64,000 bases of DNA from Diploscapter coronatus (GCA_964036155.1 OZ038422.1:37161201-37225200); one strand, 5' to 3'. Positions 12,501-26,037 are shown, counted from the stretch's first letter. Made by a program: numbers and translations. Notes: generated by a model from the letters alone, not told the origin.

Positions 12501-15500
12501 GCTGTTTACAATGCTCATCCCTTGTCCATTTCCATTTGTGTGCCTTCCAAATGGGTGCCACTTTCCCACACGCAAACTGCACTACAGCGTCTGCTAACAT
12601 CCTCTGCACATTCTGCGTTATCTTCTCCTCCCTCCTCCAAAGACTCATCTACTTTATAGCCTCAAGCAATAATGAGTAAAGTGATGCACTAAATTAGAAA
12701 AGAAAATGGAAACCCCTAATAGCAGTTTCTATTCCCATTTCATTACTTTATACAAATTTCGAGAATCGAGACTTTTTTCGCTTGACTGATGTGTCTACTA
12801 CAAAAGAAAGGCTTTGTAGATCTAGGTTCCGATAGGAGGAAAGGTAAAGAATGAGGATGAAGAATGACCTCGAGCTTGCAAATCTCCCTTCGAAACTAGC
12901 GATACACCTTGAGATAGTGTCGGTAAATCTGTTTTCGCGCACTCCCTTTCCTCAGATGTTCTTTCCTTGTGTCTTCCTGCCAACCTGTCATTTTACGCCT
13001 TTTTACGGTTGTTTCTGCAGCCTTGGAAATGCACTAATCTGCTCGAAATTACGCATCGCGTCACAAAATATGCAATTTACAGAGGGGATCCCTGTGATTT
13101 GCGCTTGAATTACTGCAGAAAGGCCGAAATGACTGGGGGACAGGTTGCGAGGCAAATCGAAAGAAATTGAATCGAATCGGAAGAGTTGAAAAATGTGAGA
13201 AGAAGGACATGAAAAAGAATCGATGAACGATGGGATTAGCAGGCAAAGGAAAGGAATAGAAGGAAGGAGTCCCGCTGAGACACACTGGGAATCAGGAATA
13301 GAAACAGAATGATTTCGCTCTACTAGAACATTCCGTATTTGGTGACTAATCGATAGTTTTGCTGTTCGGCTGCAAAATATTATAGATTTGGCGCTATAAA
13401 ATCAAATGTTTACACGAGAAATTAGGCTTGTTTGAAAGGCGAATTTCAATCAATCTCTCGAAATTAAGACTATGTTGCTGTATTTTTTTATGATGCTGAA
13501 AATGACTTACAAGGCACTTTGAGTGTGAGTTCAGCTTCAGCCCCAATCGTGTATCCCTGTTCTCTGACAATCGAACACAGCGATTCTGTTGTCCTTTCCG
13601 TTTTGAATGAATATTCTTGCGGTCTGAAAAGATGTCTAGATTAAGATACCATAATGACAAATTTAGGAAATGTAGTGAATTATCAATTTTTCATTATTTA
13701 ACTTCCTTAGTTGAAAGATATGTGTTGACTATTTTAACTTAACCGAATTATCGGATAATTTTTGTGAAGATCAACTATCATAAGTAGTGATGCACAAACG
13801 TTTTGCAACATTGCTTAGCGGGCACAAGTGACTTTTCGAATTTGATGTTCCGGTTATAAAGCTTATATAATTGAACTAGAATGTTTATGGATTCCTAATT
13901 TTTTTCTTTTTCATACAGATACCTCTATAAAAATGCGCATTGCGTACTTCATTCTGCCTGTCAGCTTAGGACGAGTTTTGCTCATACCTCACTTCAAGTA
14001 AAAGCGAGGAATGGAGCACACCAAAATATCATGCATGGCTTCAAACTTTCCTGTACAGCCATTGCATTTACAAGTCATACGTTTCTTTTTTCTTCTGATC
14101 TTCACATAAACTCATGATGAAGAACATACCGATTTGTGGAATTTGTGTAGACAGATTTGAACAGAGTGTAGGGCTTGGCTCCGCTAGGCATGAAATGGGA
14201 ATATTGTGGCTCATCCTGTTCGATTACCAATTGCTTCCGATTCTAAAATTTATTCATTATTTAATTATTGATTTTCCTTGAATTCTTGTATTTTCTCATT
14301 AGTCGAATCTAATTTTCCTCAAGGTGATCCATATCGATGTAAAGAACTGTTTTTGTCCCGATTTCTTATTTGCATTCGAACAGCAAAAACTGCTGAGGTC
14401 AGAGAAACAGCGAATTGGGAAATCGCAATGACTCGCGTGACGCGTTTGGATCTGTCTTGTACAAGGAATAGATAAGCATCTGATCTGATCTATTTCTGAA
14501 TCGAGTCAATTTTTCTGCTGCTTCAAATTTCGTATTCACTATTTCACTCGTTCACTCACTCGCAATTGACTTCTGACGTGAGCGTTGCATGACTCATTCG
14601 AGTTTGGAAGGAAGTACGGTGGAACGAGAAATAGAGGAGGAAAGCGAGAGACGCAGAGGGACAGGGAGTTATTGTGAAATGTTTGCCTCGATATGCCTCA
14701 TCTGAAGGAAACAAACGACAGCAGCAAGGTGGAAAATATGAGTTTGAGTTAAAGACGGAGGAGGGAAAAGGTAAATAGAGGAGCAAGAAACGGACAGGGA
14801 TGTGAGAAATCGCGCAAATCACCATACATCTCTAGCGGATCAATATGGAGTTATTATTAATGTTTATAAGAGCCACTACGGCAATCATGAATCTGAATAA
14901 AAGGCGACGTTGGCAGGTAAAATCTAGGGGGGTTTTTTTTTTCGAAAAGTGATAGACTATTTCTGACTTTTCGATATGATTATCGAAGTTAGGACTGATT
15001 TATGAACCTAGAAAAATTTGAGCTAATTTTTTCAGGGAAAGAACGAATGAATGATGTGGCAAAGTCGTTTGTTTCTAAACTTTTACTATCATTTCAAAAC
15101 ACTTCGTACATCTTTATCGTGGCGCTAAATCCTTTCTCAACTCACTCCCCTAATATCTCCCTCCATTCACATCTTATCTCCTCATAAATCCCCCTTCCAA
15201 AGGCTATTCCGTCTAATTGCAACCTACCAATCTGAGGCCACCTTCATTAAACCCTTTTTGCACGATGATAAATGACTTTCTACAGATCCTAGGTGCTAAT
15301 TTATTGCGCGAAGATATCGTATCCAAATCGAGAAGTATCCAATATTCTCAGGGGTATTTTACTTAAACTCGGATCGAAGTAAATTTGAAACAGCATTTTT
15401 TATACATATTTTGAATTTCTGCTGACAACTCTCTTCTACTAGACTTTTTCTGTTCATTTATAGTCTCATTGTCATAGTTATTGAGTTCAGTTCCTTTCTG

Positions 15501-17340
15501 AGCATTTCACGATTCCCATTTCTACCCGTATGGACGTAGATCGAATTACCGCGTTGGAGTCGTGAAATGCAGAGCCTGAAGAAGAGAGGAAAGAGCTGTA
15601 GGCAAATCGAAACGAGAACGAAATGGAAGAATAATCCCTCCTGCCCGAGGCTGAGCAGAAGCAGAAAAGGACTAATCTCCGAGCAGTCGGGCAGAGAAGC
15701 ACCTCGCGCGCGCAGTGGCAGAATGACACAGGAATATGCGCATTGATTGGGAGGAGATTCCATAAGAGGGTTCATGGATTATTTACTAGCTCTCATCAAA
15801 ATAATGTGCGCAAGTTAGAGTTATCAGGTTTATAATAATTCAGATATATTCAGAAATTCATTCCTCATTTAATAATACGATTATTTGGATTTTCGCAACC
15901 AATCTTATAGCCAATTTTGTGTCTTGAAGTTGTGCAGCCACTATTTCTGAAGGAATTATAAAGAAAGAATTGAAAAATATCCGGGAAAGATCGCGCAAAA
16001 TTCAATTTGCCGATACTAATATCATTCATCGTAAAATGATATTCATGATTTCAAAGACTATTGAGGGATTCAAGAAGCTCTAAAATGACTATGAGCACAC
16101 GGATAATTGTTCCTGTCAAACTCGCAGGAAGTAGCCGAGAGATCGAGCTGTCCTTCATTCATGTAAATAGCCGTTTTCCTGCGCATTACACACATTGTGG
16201 TTGGAGAGAAACAATTGGCCTCTTGAGATATCGAAACAGGAACAGAAATACAAGCAGAATGGGGAGAGCTTATCTCTAGAACACCAATATTCTCCTATTC
16301 AGCATTAGTCGGTCATAGTCAATAATGTGCCAGATCACTGGGGAATTGCTCTCGTCATTCTTTCTCTTTCATAATATTCCCAATTATCTCGTTATCTCTT
16401 TCAAAGAGCACTCCATCCTCTCAAATTCGCCATAGAAATGCATCGATGCGAGCAGATAAGTCCTCCCTTTACATTCCAAAGAAGGAAAATGCAAATGCAG
16501 AGCAGAAGTGAAGCAGACTAACGAGGATTACATAGAAGGGAAGAGAGGAGAGATGTAAACTGAAGCGGAATTAATGATGAGCGGCTAATTGAGAAGGCAT
16601 ATCAATGATTATTTAGAGGGGAGATGAAATTTCGGAACTCTCTTTCAACACTACTCACCGAGTCATTCGATCTATGACGAAGAATAGCATTATGCTTTTG
16701 TCTTAGAGATTGCTCGTATATTGATCGCTATTTGATTGTGATATTTTATCGCTTTATCGCATAATCAGGGAAAGGAGGAGGTGAGAAATGAGAAACACGA
16801 GCCGCTGGCGATTTGCTGATAAAGCAAGAATGAGGAAGAACGCAAGCCGAGAGTGGCAAAGCAAAGGCAAGGAGCAAAACATTACACATCGATTGGATGT
16901 GTCAATTCATAGACTCTTGTAATGCTAAAATTTATGAAAAGAACTGTTCAGAGATGAGATGGAATACAAATTTAAAAAAATCATAATAAGCGCATGTCTA
17001 TTGTCTTAAAATTGCGCAAATTGTGATCGTCATCCGATAGCTTTCTGTCATTCCTATCTGCATAACGAAATGAATAAATCACCTCTTTCACAATGAAGTT
17101 TTTAATATCGGTAAACATGTTTGTTGACTTTTCAGAAAAAAGTACAAGTATCAGTATTCCGTCCCATCTCATTCATTTTACTCAATTGATAAGCATAATT
17201 TGACTCACGATGAAGAATTCGCAGTCGTCCTTCTCGAGGTTCTTGAAGTCGTCCAACCTGGTCTTCTTCAAGGACTGCAGGTCTGAGAACTGTCGCCACG
17301 CATAGTCCTCCAGAATCTGATCCACGTCCACGTGATTCAT
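9516..17340 (-). CDS. Aerolysin/ETX-MTX2-like protein (LIN-24-like)
   Basis: Seven exons, 17340-17209, 14242-14130, 13623-13511, 12025-11916, 11349-11257, 9704-9633 and 9587-9516, are in phase and encode about 234 aa. From about residue 70 the sequence shows the hallmarks of the ETX/MTX2 beta-pore-forming family: an N-S-T-N-R-P-Q-x-Y-S-F segment, long Ser/Thr-rich alternating strands, a G-x-x-I-G-A-E-A-E-L-T-L-K-V-P stretch, then T-V-P-P-H-Y and G-N-Y-T-V. There is no signal peptide; the N-terminus is acidic and charged (VDQILEDYAW). In C. elegans LIN-24 has this bacterial-toxin-like domain and acts, with LIN-33, in cytotoxic cell death of Pn.p cells when mutated. The first intron is 2.97 kb, by far the largest here. 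The exon 5 end (GGATGG|gttatt) was chosen on phase. The family call is by pattern only; a more distant natterin-like protein is possible. Confidence 0.6.
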
Positions 17341-19203
17341 CTCTGCAAGGAGAAAGATTATCGATTCGAAACGCGAAATATGACAACACAACAAAATTAA
17401 ATGCACTTGAAAGAAGAAGGCTGAAGGCAAGAAACTGAAATGAAAGGAGCCTAACAATGGGAGCCCATTGTTGGGAATGGGAGGCGAGGAAAATGGGAAT
17501 GAAAGGGACAAAACTGTCACTAAGGGATGGAGATGAACAGGGATGATTAAGCCAGAAATGACAAGAGGTGAATAATTTGTGAATAATCTGAATGAAGTGA
17601 ATTGAAGAGCAGGTATTTTAGTTAGTAGAAGAACAGCTCTTCCCACAAAGAAGAAAAATGGAACGATTGATCTGTCCGGGGTGCGATTCGATTCGAACAG
17701 AGATAAGATAGCAGAGCGAGAAAAGGGACAAAACAAAAACTGAATGTGTAAAATATTTAGAAATCGAAGCAAAATGCGTAATTTGTGAGTGAGCTGTTAT
17801 TTATAGTTGGAACAGGATTTCATCATCACGAAAGTGGCTGATGATGTAATAATGGAGAGATTACTGTAAGTCGTTAGAGATACAGAGGAAGACATCTGAA
17901 TGCATGCTCATTGCTGCTGCAGGCTGCACAATAACACTTAAAGAGGGGCAGTTCGATAAGTAAAGGCAGCCGGGTGGGAGAAAGAGAAGGATAGGGAGGG
18001 AAGAGAGGGAAGGACGAAAAGATGGAGAATCGACACGCCCCTTTCGACAGAGGGGAGGGAGGAAAACCATGCCATAATCCATTTTGACGGATAAATTATT
18101 GCAAAATCAAACGAGATTACGGAAAGAAAAATCGACTACTTTGACTTTATTTGGATCGCAACACTTCATTACATTACACTTTCATATTCATTCGTTTATT
18201 GTCTCACTGATCCAATCCATATTTTTTCATTCGAAACACATTCCTATCAATGCATGATCGTGTGCAGAAAATGATCTTTGTTAAAAATACCGTGTCACGC
18301 AAAAGTCTAGAACAATCATAATTCGTTAAATGATTGAATACTCACAGTGATCAATGGATCTGAATGGCAGTTTGTGATTTTATATCATCTAACATTTGCA
18401 TCTTGCTTCATCATGAGTTGTTCAATAAAGTGATGCATGATACATGCAAAAATGTCCAATTGTTCCAAACTTTTGAGAGACACTAATAGATTTCTGCATA
18501 TGATTCAATGAAAAAAACAAACTAAATAAAAATATCTACAAAAGAAAAATCAAAGGCTCTATCATCGTTTTTGGTTTGATTCGAAATATCTAAAAAGGCA
18601 CAACGAAAATATAGCTAACACAGATAAAATCGAGTTTCACAATGAGTCAAGTAATCAAAAGAGAAAGTATGGGAGCCGTAGAAGAGGAGAGTAAATACAT
18701 GCTTTAATAAGCACGACAAAAATGAATAAGCATGCAGAAGTTTAATATGAATATGGCATCATTGAAAGAGAATTATTGCATCGCATTGATAAAACAATAT
18801 TCTGATGCAGAACAAGCTGATCATCAGAGATGTGCAAGTAAATCGATAGAAAACATCCGTGTGTTTTATGAAGTGAATTTATAGAAGTGACTTCAGAAAT
18901 CTAAAAAAAAAAAGAATATGTTTAGGTCGCGACTCGCGACATTTTCGTCCATATTTTTCCATATCAATACAGTATGAAAATGGAAAGAATATGTTAGGTC
19001 ACGAACTTTACTTACTGTTGATGACATAATTTCGTCATTTCTTCTAGCGATCCGCTTCATCAGATACAAACACTAGTAAGTTGGATAAACGAGTACACGT
19101 ACTTGGAAAGAGAATGAAATCATTTGAAAGAAATTGCCGCATTCTGAATGATCGAAGCAAGCTAACTTTCTAATGGCGATGGCGACTAGAAAACAAATCA
19201 AAC
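17341..19203. other. Intergenic: upstream of LIN-24-like gene, downstream of ZDHHC6
   Basis: 1.86 kb with purine-rich (GA) runs near 17400-18070 and AT-rich DNA after that. Near 18915-19012 the word gaatatgttaggtcrcgac recurs twice. ORFs at 17182-17772 and 17861-18082 (-) look like translations of simple GA/CT-rich DNA. No gene was supported. Confidence 0.5.
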
Positions 19204-22200
19204 CTAGTCATTTTTCTTGTCTCCCTGATGCACATCCTCCCTGTCGCTGTCTTCGGAAGTCTCTGTGGTCGTTTCAGTGGCTTCCTCCTCCTTCTCTTTG
19301 ACAGGAACGACCAGTGCTCGAGGGACCCATCCCTTCTTCGTTGCATCGTCATTTCTGTAGCCGTAGAACCAGTGCCGAGTTGCGCGAGTCAACATCACCC
19401 GATCGTCTGTGTGAACCTGAAAATTAGCATACATTATTTACCAGTTTCAATTGATTGAAAAATTTTCGGCTTTTTCGCAATAATTTTCAGTTATAATGAC
19501 ACTATTACATAGTAAAAAGCTGCTATATTTTAGAAAGATTGAATTGGTACAAGCCTTTAACCAAGTATTCAAATCTTCACGAATTTTCGGATACTTTTGT
19601 TCCAATTCTTTAACAAAGAAAGATGAAAATTCATTGTAAATAGAATTTTTTTTTTTTAAATCTGAATATGATACAAAAGGAAAAAAAAACGATTATTGCA
19701 TGAAGATTACCTCAAGCATTCCTCCATCGATTATGGGCTGAGTGCAGCAGGTCTTGCATCCGAACTGGAAGCAGAGACAGCAACGGGGGAAAAAGTCGCC
19801 GGTGACTTTGCCAGGGCGGGCTGCCTGCATCTTACGCTTCTTCAGAGCAAGTTGCTCTTCCTGAAATTCATCAAATTTGTTGAATTAGGCAAATCAGCAG
19901 CACGATAGAAGTGAGTTTAATGGCGAGAAATTATTGGTAAACAATTAACGTCAAATTGCAAAAATCATCTCCTAAAATTCAAGCATGTGCATTGAAAATT
20001 GAAAGGCAAGTTTTTGCAAAACACTAGATCCTTGTGTCCTCTCTCAAGCGTATATTTCGCCAAAAAAGTGTACAATTTTCTAAAGTGAACAGATAAATTT
20101 TCAAAAATTGCAATGTCCTCCCTTTCACAGAACCATAATTCTTCTCCTTTTCTCATTGATGGCAGCCGCTTAGCGAGTGTGGAAAATGCGCGATAAATAT
20201 GAGGAGACAAGAAATTCGCGTGAACATAAAATTCTTTATGAGCTCCTTCCTTTGGCAGAATAGCAGATGTCTCTCATTCCCTCCTTTCCCGTGTCAAATA
20301 GCATTCACTCGAAATGGAAGAAGCAGCAAATTGTAATGTACCGTGAGAGTGTATTGGTCGCATCCCTCCAGAACTGGCCACCAATAGCCGTTGCCTTCGG
20401 GTCTGCCTGAGTACGAGCCGAGCACATAGCGAATGTTGCGCTTCCAGCCGAGATTATAAGGGTAGACGAAACGACGGCCTGTCACTGAGCCGTGATGCTG
20501 GATTTTCGCTTCTAAAAATGAGAATTTACGAATACCATTAAACTTGAATAGATTTGAGGAGTGTACAATCATTGTGTTGTGTTATGAAAAGGTGAGATGG
20601 AGAATGGCGTATTTTACTGGTGATACATTTGAGAAAAATTGAAAATTGAGAAAGCACTCTATAATCACTTTTCTTTTATTTCAATATTATAAACTTAGAT
20701 TATTCGTTCATGCAGAGAGGATACATAAATAAGATGAAAAAGCACTATTTTCTACCATCTCTGGTAAGAATAAACTTGTGTCTTACCGATGTATTCTTCA
20801 ATGGCAGTTTCGTTCTTCCAGACACTCTTGATTTGAACATAGAGGAGGAAGGACAGAGCTAAGGTGACAGCGAGACTGAGTGCACTGGCGATGACGAACG
20901 CGAAGAACAGGGGCAGGGTCAGGGAGAACCCGTCCCAGCGGACCAAATCATCGGACACTAGCCATTTCTGGAAAAGGATAAAATAAAAAGAAAGTAATAA
21001 AAGTCAAATTTTTCAAATGTTGACGATATTGACACTCGTCAAATTTCAGTATTCATGTTCATCAGCATTAAACTGTTAATGGAACATTAAACATACTCCG
21101 AAGAAAATGACGTAGATAAGAGAAATCTGCATGCAGAATGCGTGCAGACAGCCACAAATGGCGTAGAACAGAAAACGAATGAAGTAGCCCTGATTACGGT
21201 GTCCCACGCAGTTGTTCACCCACGGCTGAAAATAAAAAAATTCAATTATTTTTATACATTAAGGCTGAATTTTCAAATTCTAAGAAGAATAGGTTTCTCA
21301 AAGTTCTCTGATTTGGTTGAGCAGAGGTGAATTTTCCGATTTTTGGAACCATAAATAAATACTTCCGACTATGCGAAAAGAGAATAAAAATCGCATAATC
21401 GAAAAATATCTTACACAATGGTGGTCCATTTTGAGGCAGCATCTTCCGCACTTTGAACAGTGATGGGAGCGAGGGGCTTTGTAACCCTCGCAGACTGCAC
21501 ACCACTGCAGACGAGGTTCGTGTTCTTTCTGAAGTGCGATTGAAAATGATTGTGATTATCCAATTGGGTATGCCTGAGGAGGATGCCATTTCTTTTGAAC
21601 ATATCCGGGGCCGACATAGGCAGCCAGACACATGTTGGTGATAGTCGCGTAGTTCCAGAAAAGGAAGACGAGCAGGTTGACAGCGCCGGGTAGGGTGTCG
21701 ATCGCCAGGTACATATTCGCGAAAAAACTCGTCACTGTTCCGACCTAAAGATATAATTTTTTTTGTGAAATCAGATAAAAATGACCTGGCAAACTTTAAT
21801 TTTTGTATATGAGATATAAGCTCGAACAACACGCGCTTTATCAAATGTATTGAAGAGATGTTTCTGATAATCAAAATACTCACAAATATGACCATTCCCA
21901 GATCTTATTTCCTGTCGAATAAATTAAAGGAAAAAAACTGACGAAGAAGATAATGCAGAGTGCAACAATGGGTCCATAATGAAGAAGTCGCTTGCCGAGA
22001 CCCTTCATCACATCGGCTCGGTCGAAGGGTGCAGGCCAGTCGGGAGGTTCGATTGTGGCACGCGGGGTGTCTGGAACAGCAGGGAATTTATTCGTTAATA
22101 GGATCGTTTAAAATGACAGCCGAAACTTTAGACACAAGCATGATTATCTTCAAATGTAGACGGTTGCTTGATCTAATTTAACTCAAACTCAGCATACCTT

Positions 22201-22611
22201 TAGAGGATAGCAAATAGTAAATAAGACAAATTTTAGTTACAACAGTTCAAGATTATTCAGTCTGTAGTCAATTTAAAAAAAAGATCATGTATGACTAAAC
22301 TTTTGGCTGTCATTAAAATTGGGATATTTCAGAATCAAGTGATACTTGTATTCACATATTCATTCGTTTGATGGAAACGTTTCGAAATTTAAACTAAAAG
22401 ATCACTAGCATAATTGCTAACAAGTAGAAGAAAATGCCCTCTAAATTTTCGAACATTTAGAATAAATAAAAATCTAACTGTCTGGTTCCTGACTGGAGAC
22501 GGAAGTGCAGGAATCACTAGCAGTTGCAGTGCTGGTGTCACCTGTCAAGGCACTGCTCTCTGTCCCGGAATTCATCGTCTGGCTGTCCGACACGAATGAA
22601 GAGTCCGTCAT
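19204..22611 (-). CDS. ZDHHC6-type palmitoyltransferase
   Basis: Nine exons, 22611-22479, 22070-21943, 21744-21574, 21528-21415, 21225-21097, 20967-20787, 20511-20342, 19860-19711 and 19416-19204, encode 462 aa. A Ser/Thr-rich N-terminus (about 45 aa) is followed by TM1 and TM2 ([25 protein letters not shown]), the VGPGYV motif, the zinc-binding CRD ([19 protein letters not shown]) and the catalytic [21 protein letters not shown], then TM3 and TM4. The C-terminal half matches ZDHHC6: [20 protein letters not shown], then a cysteine cluster ([14 protein letters not shown]), then an SH3-like region ([19 protein letters not shown]). The acidic tail ends KKND, a possible ER-retrieval-like dilysine. 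ZDHHC6 works in the ER with SELENOK and palmitoylates calnexin and IP3R. Intron 3 uses a GC donor (CAG|gcatac). Confidence 0.92.
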
Positions 22612-23200
22612 CTAAAACACAGTCAAATAAATCTACAAAGCAGAAAATAGATGAGAAGAAGATATTTCACAGCCACTCAACTGCAAATTCACTAAAATCA
22701 TAAGTCAACGAATTAAAACCATCTTTATTCACTTGAAAAGGTTCATCATAAATACACATCAATCAATTGTGATAAAAATGAAGAGGAATAACAACGCCAA
22801 CGAAATAAATTCATCTTATTACTACAGTAAGAACAATTAGATAAAAACGATATCAGTTTTGAATAATTGCGAGATAATGAGTGGATCTATTGAGAATTGG
22901 CTAAGCTGAATGGATTGCAGTCCACAATGCTGCCACCAGAAAAGTTACTTAACAAGAACAAAAAATGAGATTAATTAACAATTAGATAAGCTTAAATCAA
23001 TTATTTTGATGAATATTGAACCTCAAACAATTCGTCTGTCTTAACTAGTGGTCTGAATAATCCATTTAAAATAATAAATATCAACAAAGTGTACTAAAAT
23101 AGAGCCAAAAATTGACGATAAATTATGATTAAAAGATAAGGAAGGAAAATGGAATATCGAATAGGAGGGGAGCCTGTCCGAGTCCAAAGTAGAGGAGCAT
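22612..23200. other. Spacer between ALY/REF and ZDHHC6
   Basis: 590 bases, AT-rich, between two genes on the minus strand. A TTTATT near 22722 may supply the ALY/REF poly(A) signal. The spacing is longer than the ~100 bases usual in nematode operons, so an operon is not supported. Confidence 0.5.
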
Positions 23201-26037
23201 TCAGCCGCTCTTTTTGGCCATGTACGCATCCAGCTCCGCGTCCAGCTCTTCTTGCGTCTTCTTCGGTCTGAAAATGACCAAATGAACACTGAACCGATTA
23301 TGAATTTGGAAAACCTTCAATAGTTCGTTTCAAAAGCATAAGACAACCAATTTCACTGAAGAATATACGGACAAGCACTACAGTCAAGAAGATGTCATCG
23401 TTTTCGTTGCTCTGATATTTTGAGAAATAACAGTTACATCTCATGCTCGATTTGTTTTTGTGACTACTTCTGTTTCTAATTATTTCTAATTGTAGATTTT
23501 AGCATAAGCTTTGAATAAAAATGCAACAAAATGAAATGCAGAGCAACTTGTCGAATTTTCGAAATGCTTTCATTCAAACTGAAGGATGGGAAAGGGTGGA
23601 TGAAAAAACTTCAAGCAAATTGGAATATCCCCACCTCTCCTCGCGCCTTCTTCCGGTTCCATTCTGTCGACCTCCACCTCCTCCCTGCGGACGGTTGCCT
23701 CTGAATCCACCAGATCGGGGGCCGCGACGATCTCCTGAATCGTCGCAATCAGAGATCATTCCTTCAGACTTGTCAATGTTCAAACCCGCGTGTGTCAGCA
23801 TGAACGAAATAGTATGGAGTTTTAAGAAAAGAAAAAGGCGTGCTCTTTTCCCCCTCCCGATACAACACACTATCTCGTTCATGCGAGTGTATTCGCGGGT
23901 TTGAAAAGGTATAATTCTGCATTCCCTCACCTCCTCCTCTGCTATATGGCTGAGACGTCCTCTTCTGAATTCCCCCACTGACTCGGCCGCTGAAGTCGAC
24001 TCGACTCACGAGCGATTCGGCCGCGTCCACCAGCAGGAACTTCATCACCTTAATTAACCATTCAATTCATAAATCTGATCAAAATTGTAAATAAAATGAT
24101 CACCTCTTCTGCAATATGCTTTCTTTTCAAGCGCTTAGTTAATCAAATGATGACTAACATAAAAAAAAACTCTAGAAGAACGAACGAGGGTATGATAATT
24201 CATGCAATGTCACGTCTCATGAGCTAGACCATTCCCCCTTTCATTCTTCCTCGATTTATCGACTATATTTAGCCTATTCCAATTATCGAATATCTCAACT
24301 CTTGAATAAAACACCCTGAAGGTAGCTGTGTACTACTCGCGAATATGAGTTGTACGAGGATTATCTAGCAAACTTTATCATCATATATTGTTTCCTAGTC
24401 AATTATTTGCAACAAATGCCGAATTATACCTGATTGTCGAGGGCCACCCCGGCAAACTCCTTAACAAGACGTTCTGCATCTCGCTTCTTCAGGAATATGT
24501 CTCCCGTGCCGAGTGACGCGCCTGAACGGGAGTTGTTTTCAAATAATCGAATTATCAAAATCTAGAAGTGATGAGAAAACATTTCCTAGAATTCCTCATT
24601 CATTTATTATCTCTAAGAGAGGTCCTTTGTATTGCCCCGCGTGTGAGAAGGCAGATACTGTATATTCCCTTTGCAACTCGCTTTCGCACGCGCCTCGCTA
24701 TTCCCTTCTTCTTCTTCTGGTCTCTTCGGAAAAGCGAAGAGAAATAGAGACGGGGCATAGGAGAAGCGAGTTGCAAGGAATATGCAGTATCTATCTCCTC
24801 ACACGCGACAATACACCACACCCACTTTCTGCTTGATTATAATGTCGTGCAGAACAAGGCTGTGAGGAGTATTTCGTTCCGCATTCCGTATTCCGAAAAT
24901 CTCAAATGGTCATTTCGAATAGCCCTGATGCAGAAGTGTGGATGGATTAGAATGTAGACGACTTCACAAAAATGTGAATATTATTTCAGCTTGACAGATG
25001 ATCAAAAACCAGTTGGAACTTTTTTTTAAACCAAAATAACTGCACCTAACTCGATCCACAAAAATGACAAACGACCTGCAGGTGCGGATTTTTATTTGCA
25101 AGTCTGTCGAGAGCATTAATTTTTCCTCCACCTACCAGACTCATTGTAGTGCACAGTGGCGGACTCGATGCTGTACGACTGGAAGAGTTCCTCGAGATCC
25201 TCCGAGATGACTGTGGGGGCCAGGTTGGAGATGTTGATGCGGACTGTCTTGTTGAACGACACTGAAAAGAAAGGAATAGAAAAGTTTCATGGAAAGATTG
25301 TCAAGAGAAGCACATAATTGTGCGCTACTTGTTCAGAAGTATACAAATCAGTTTCATTAATGTTTGAACAGACAGGTGAACAATTCGATTTTTCGTGGGT
25401 TTCAGGAAAAAATTATCAGTTTTAATTTTCATTTCTATCTATAGATTCTTGTGAACTGAATGAGAGATAAATAGCGGCACAATGGATTTGTCACCAGCTT
25501 TTTCGTATGTTCTCACTACTGCCATGCCCCCTCACTCTAATAGCGCCGGAGACAAATTCAGGTATATAGCCATGAATAACTAACCCCCAGAGGGGACTGC
25601 GAAGACTTGTGGGTCATCCAGATCGACGTAGCTGTTGCGCGGTCTGCTGGACGAGTACCCCCCTGAACTTCTGCCTCCTGCATTTCTGCCTCCTCCGCTC
25701 CTGAACCCTCCGCCTCCACCGCCTGGGTGGCCACCTCGGCGTCTGTTCGCTGAAAATGCCAAATTAGAAATGTCCTTTCTCCCAGAACTAGGTATGGAAT
25801 GTGAATTGGTCTTCCATTCCCTAAACACTCGAAATTGACAAGACTTTTCCTTCAGAAATATTCCCGTTGAAGGAAGGGATTTTTGTTTCGCGTTTTTTCG
25901 GAATTCATGAATTGTTCTAGTCTTAAAATTCAAAATAGTATTGCAAATTATGACGTACGATTCCCGCCTCCTCTGCCGGACCCCCTGATTTTCTTCATCT
26001 TGATGAAGTCGTCCAAAGGAATGTCGATTGCGGCCAT
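23201..26037 (-). CDS. aly: ALY/REF mRNA export adaptor
   Basis: Seven exons, 26037-25959, 25749-25585, 25261-25136, 24521-24430, 24048-23931, 23734-23635 and 23267-23201, encode about 248 aa. The order is diagnostic: an N-terminal UAP56-binding motif (IPLDDFIKMKK), an RGG/glycine-rich region, one RRM (VRINISNLAPTVISEDLEEL; GTGDIFLKKRDAERLVKEF; end VMKFLLV), a second RGG-rich region, and a C-terminal copy of the UAP56-binding motif (TQEELDAELDAYM). ALY/REF is part of TREX and hands mRNA to the NXF1 export receptor in the nucleus. Exon 5 starts after an aag acceptor (ttaag|GTG). Two introns hold hairpin elements. The start codon is 243 bases from that of DDB1 on the other strand, suggesting shared promoter control. 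Confidence 0.93.
23779..23905. repeat. Palindromic MITE-like element in ALY/REF intron 5
   Basis: 127 bases with inverted arms of about 36 bases: ttcaaacccgcg..gcatgaacgaaatag on the left and its complement ctatctcgttcatgc..cgcgggtttgaa on the right. It has no coding potential and folds into a single hairpin with a purine-rich loop. Confidence 0.8.
24629..24815. repeat. Palindromic MITE-like element in ALY/REF intron 3
   Basis: About 187 bases with inverted arms of roughly 60 bases. The left arm has gatactgtatattccctttg then caactcgctt; the right arm has aagcgagttgcaaggaatat then gcagtatc. The outer ends are tgtattg and caataca. The loop is CT-rich. It is not the same sequence as the element at 23779. 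Confidence 0.82.

Noticed and set aside
12454..12659. Overlapping ORFs on both strands
   Set aside because: They mirror each other over the same bases inside an intron, with no codon or homology support.
15458..15775. 105-codon minus-strand ORF with apparent hydrophobic segment
   Set aside because: The alternative frame gives an equally long ORF, and there is no splice or homology support; it lies within the long first intron.
17182..17772. 196-codon minus-strand ORF upstream of the LIN-24-like start
   Set aside because: Only its last 44 codons before the donor (from the Met at 17340) behave as coding; the upstream part translates GA-rich promoter DNA on the reverse strand.
21898..21941. 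Extension of ZDHHC6 exon 2 ([17 protein letters not shown])
   Set aside because: The open frame continues, but its only donors are out of phase with exon 3; ending at gtcagt gives the right spacing to human ZDHHC6.
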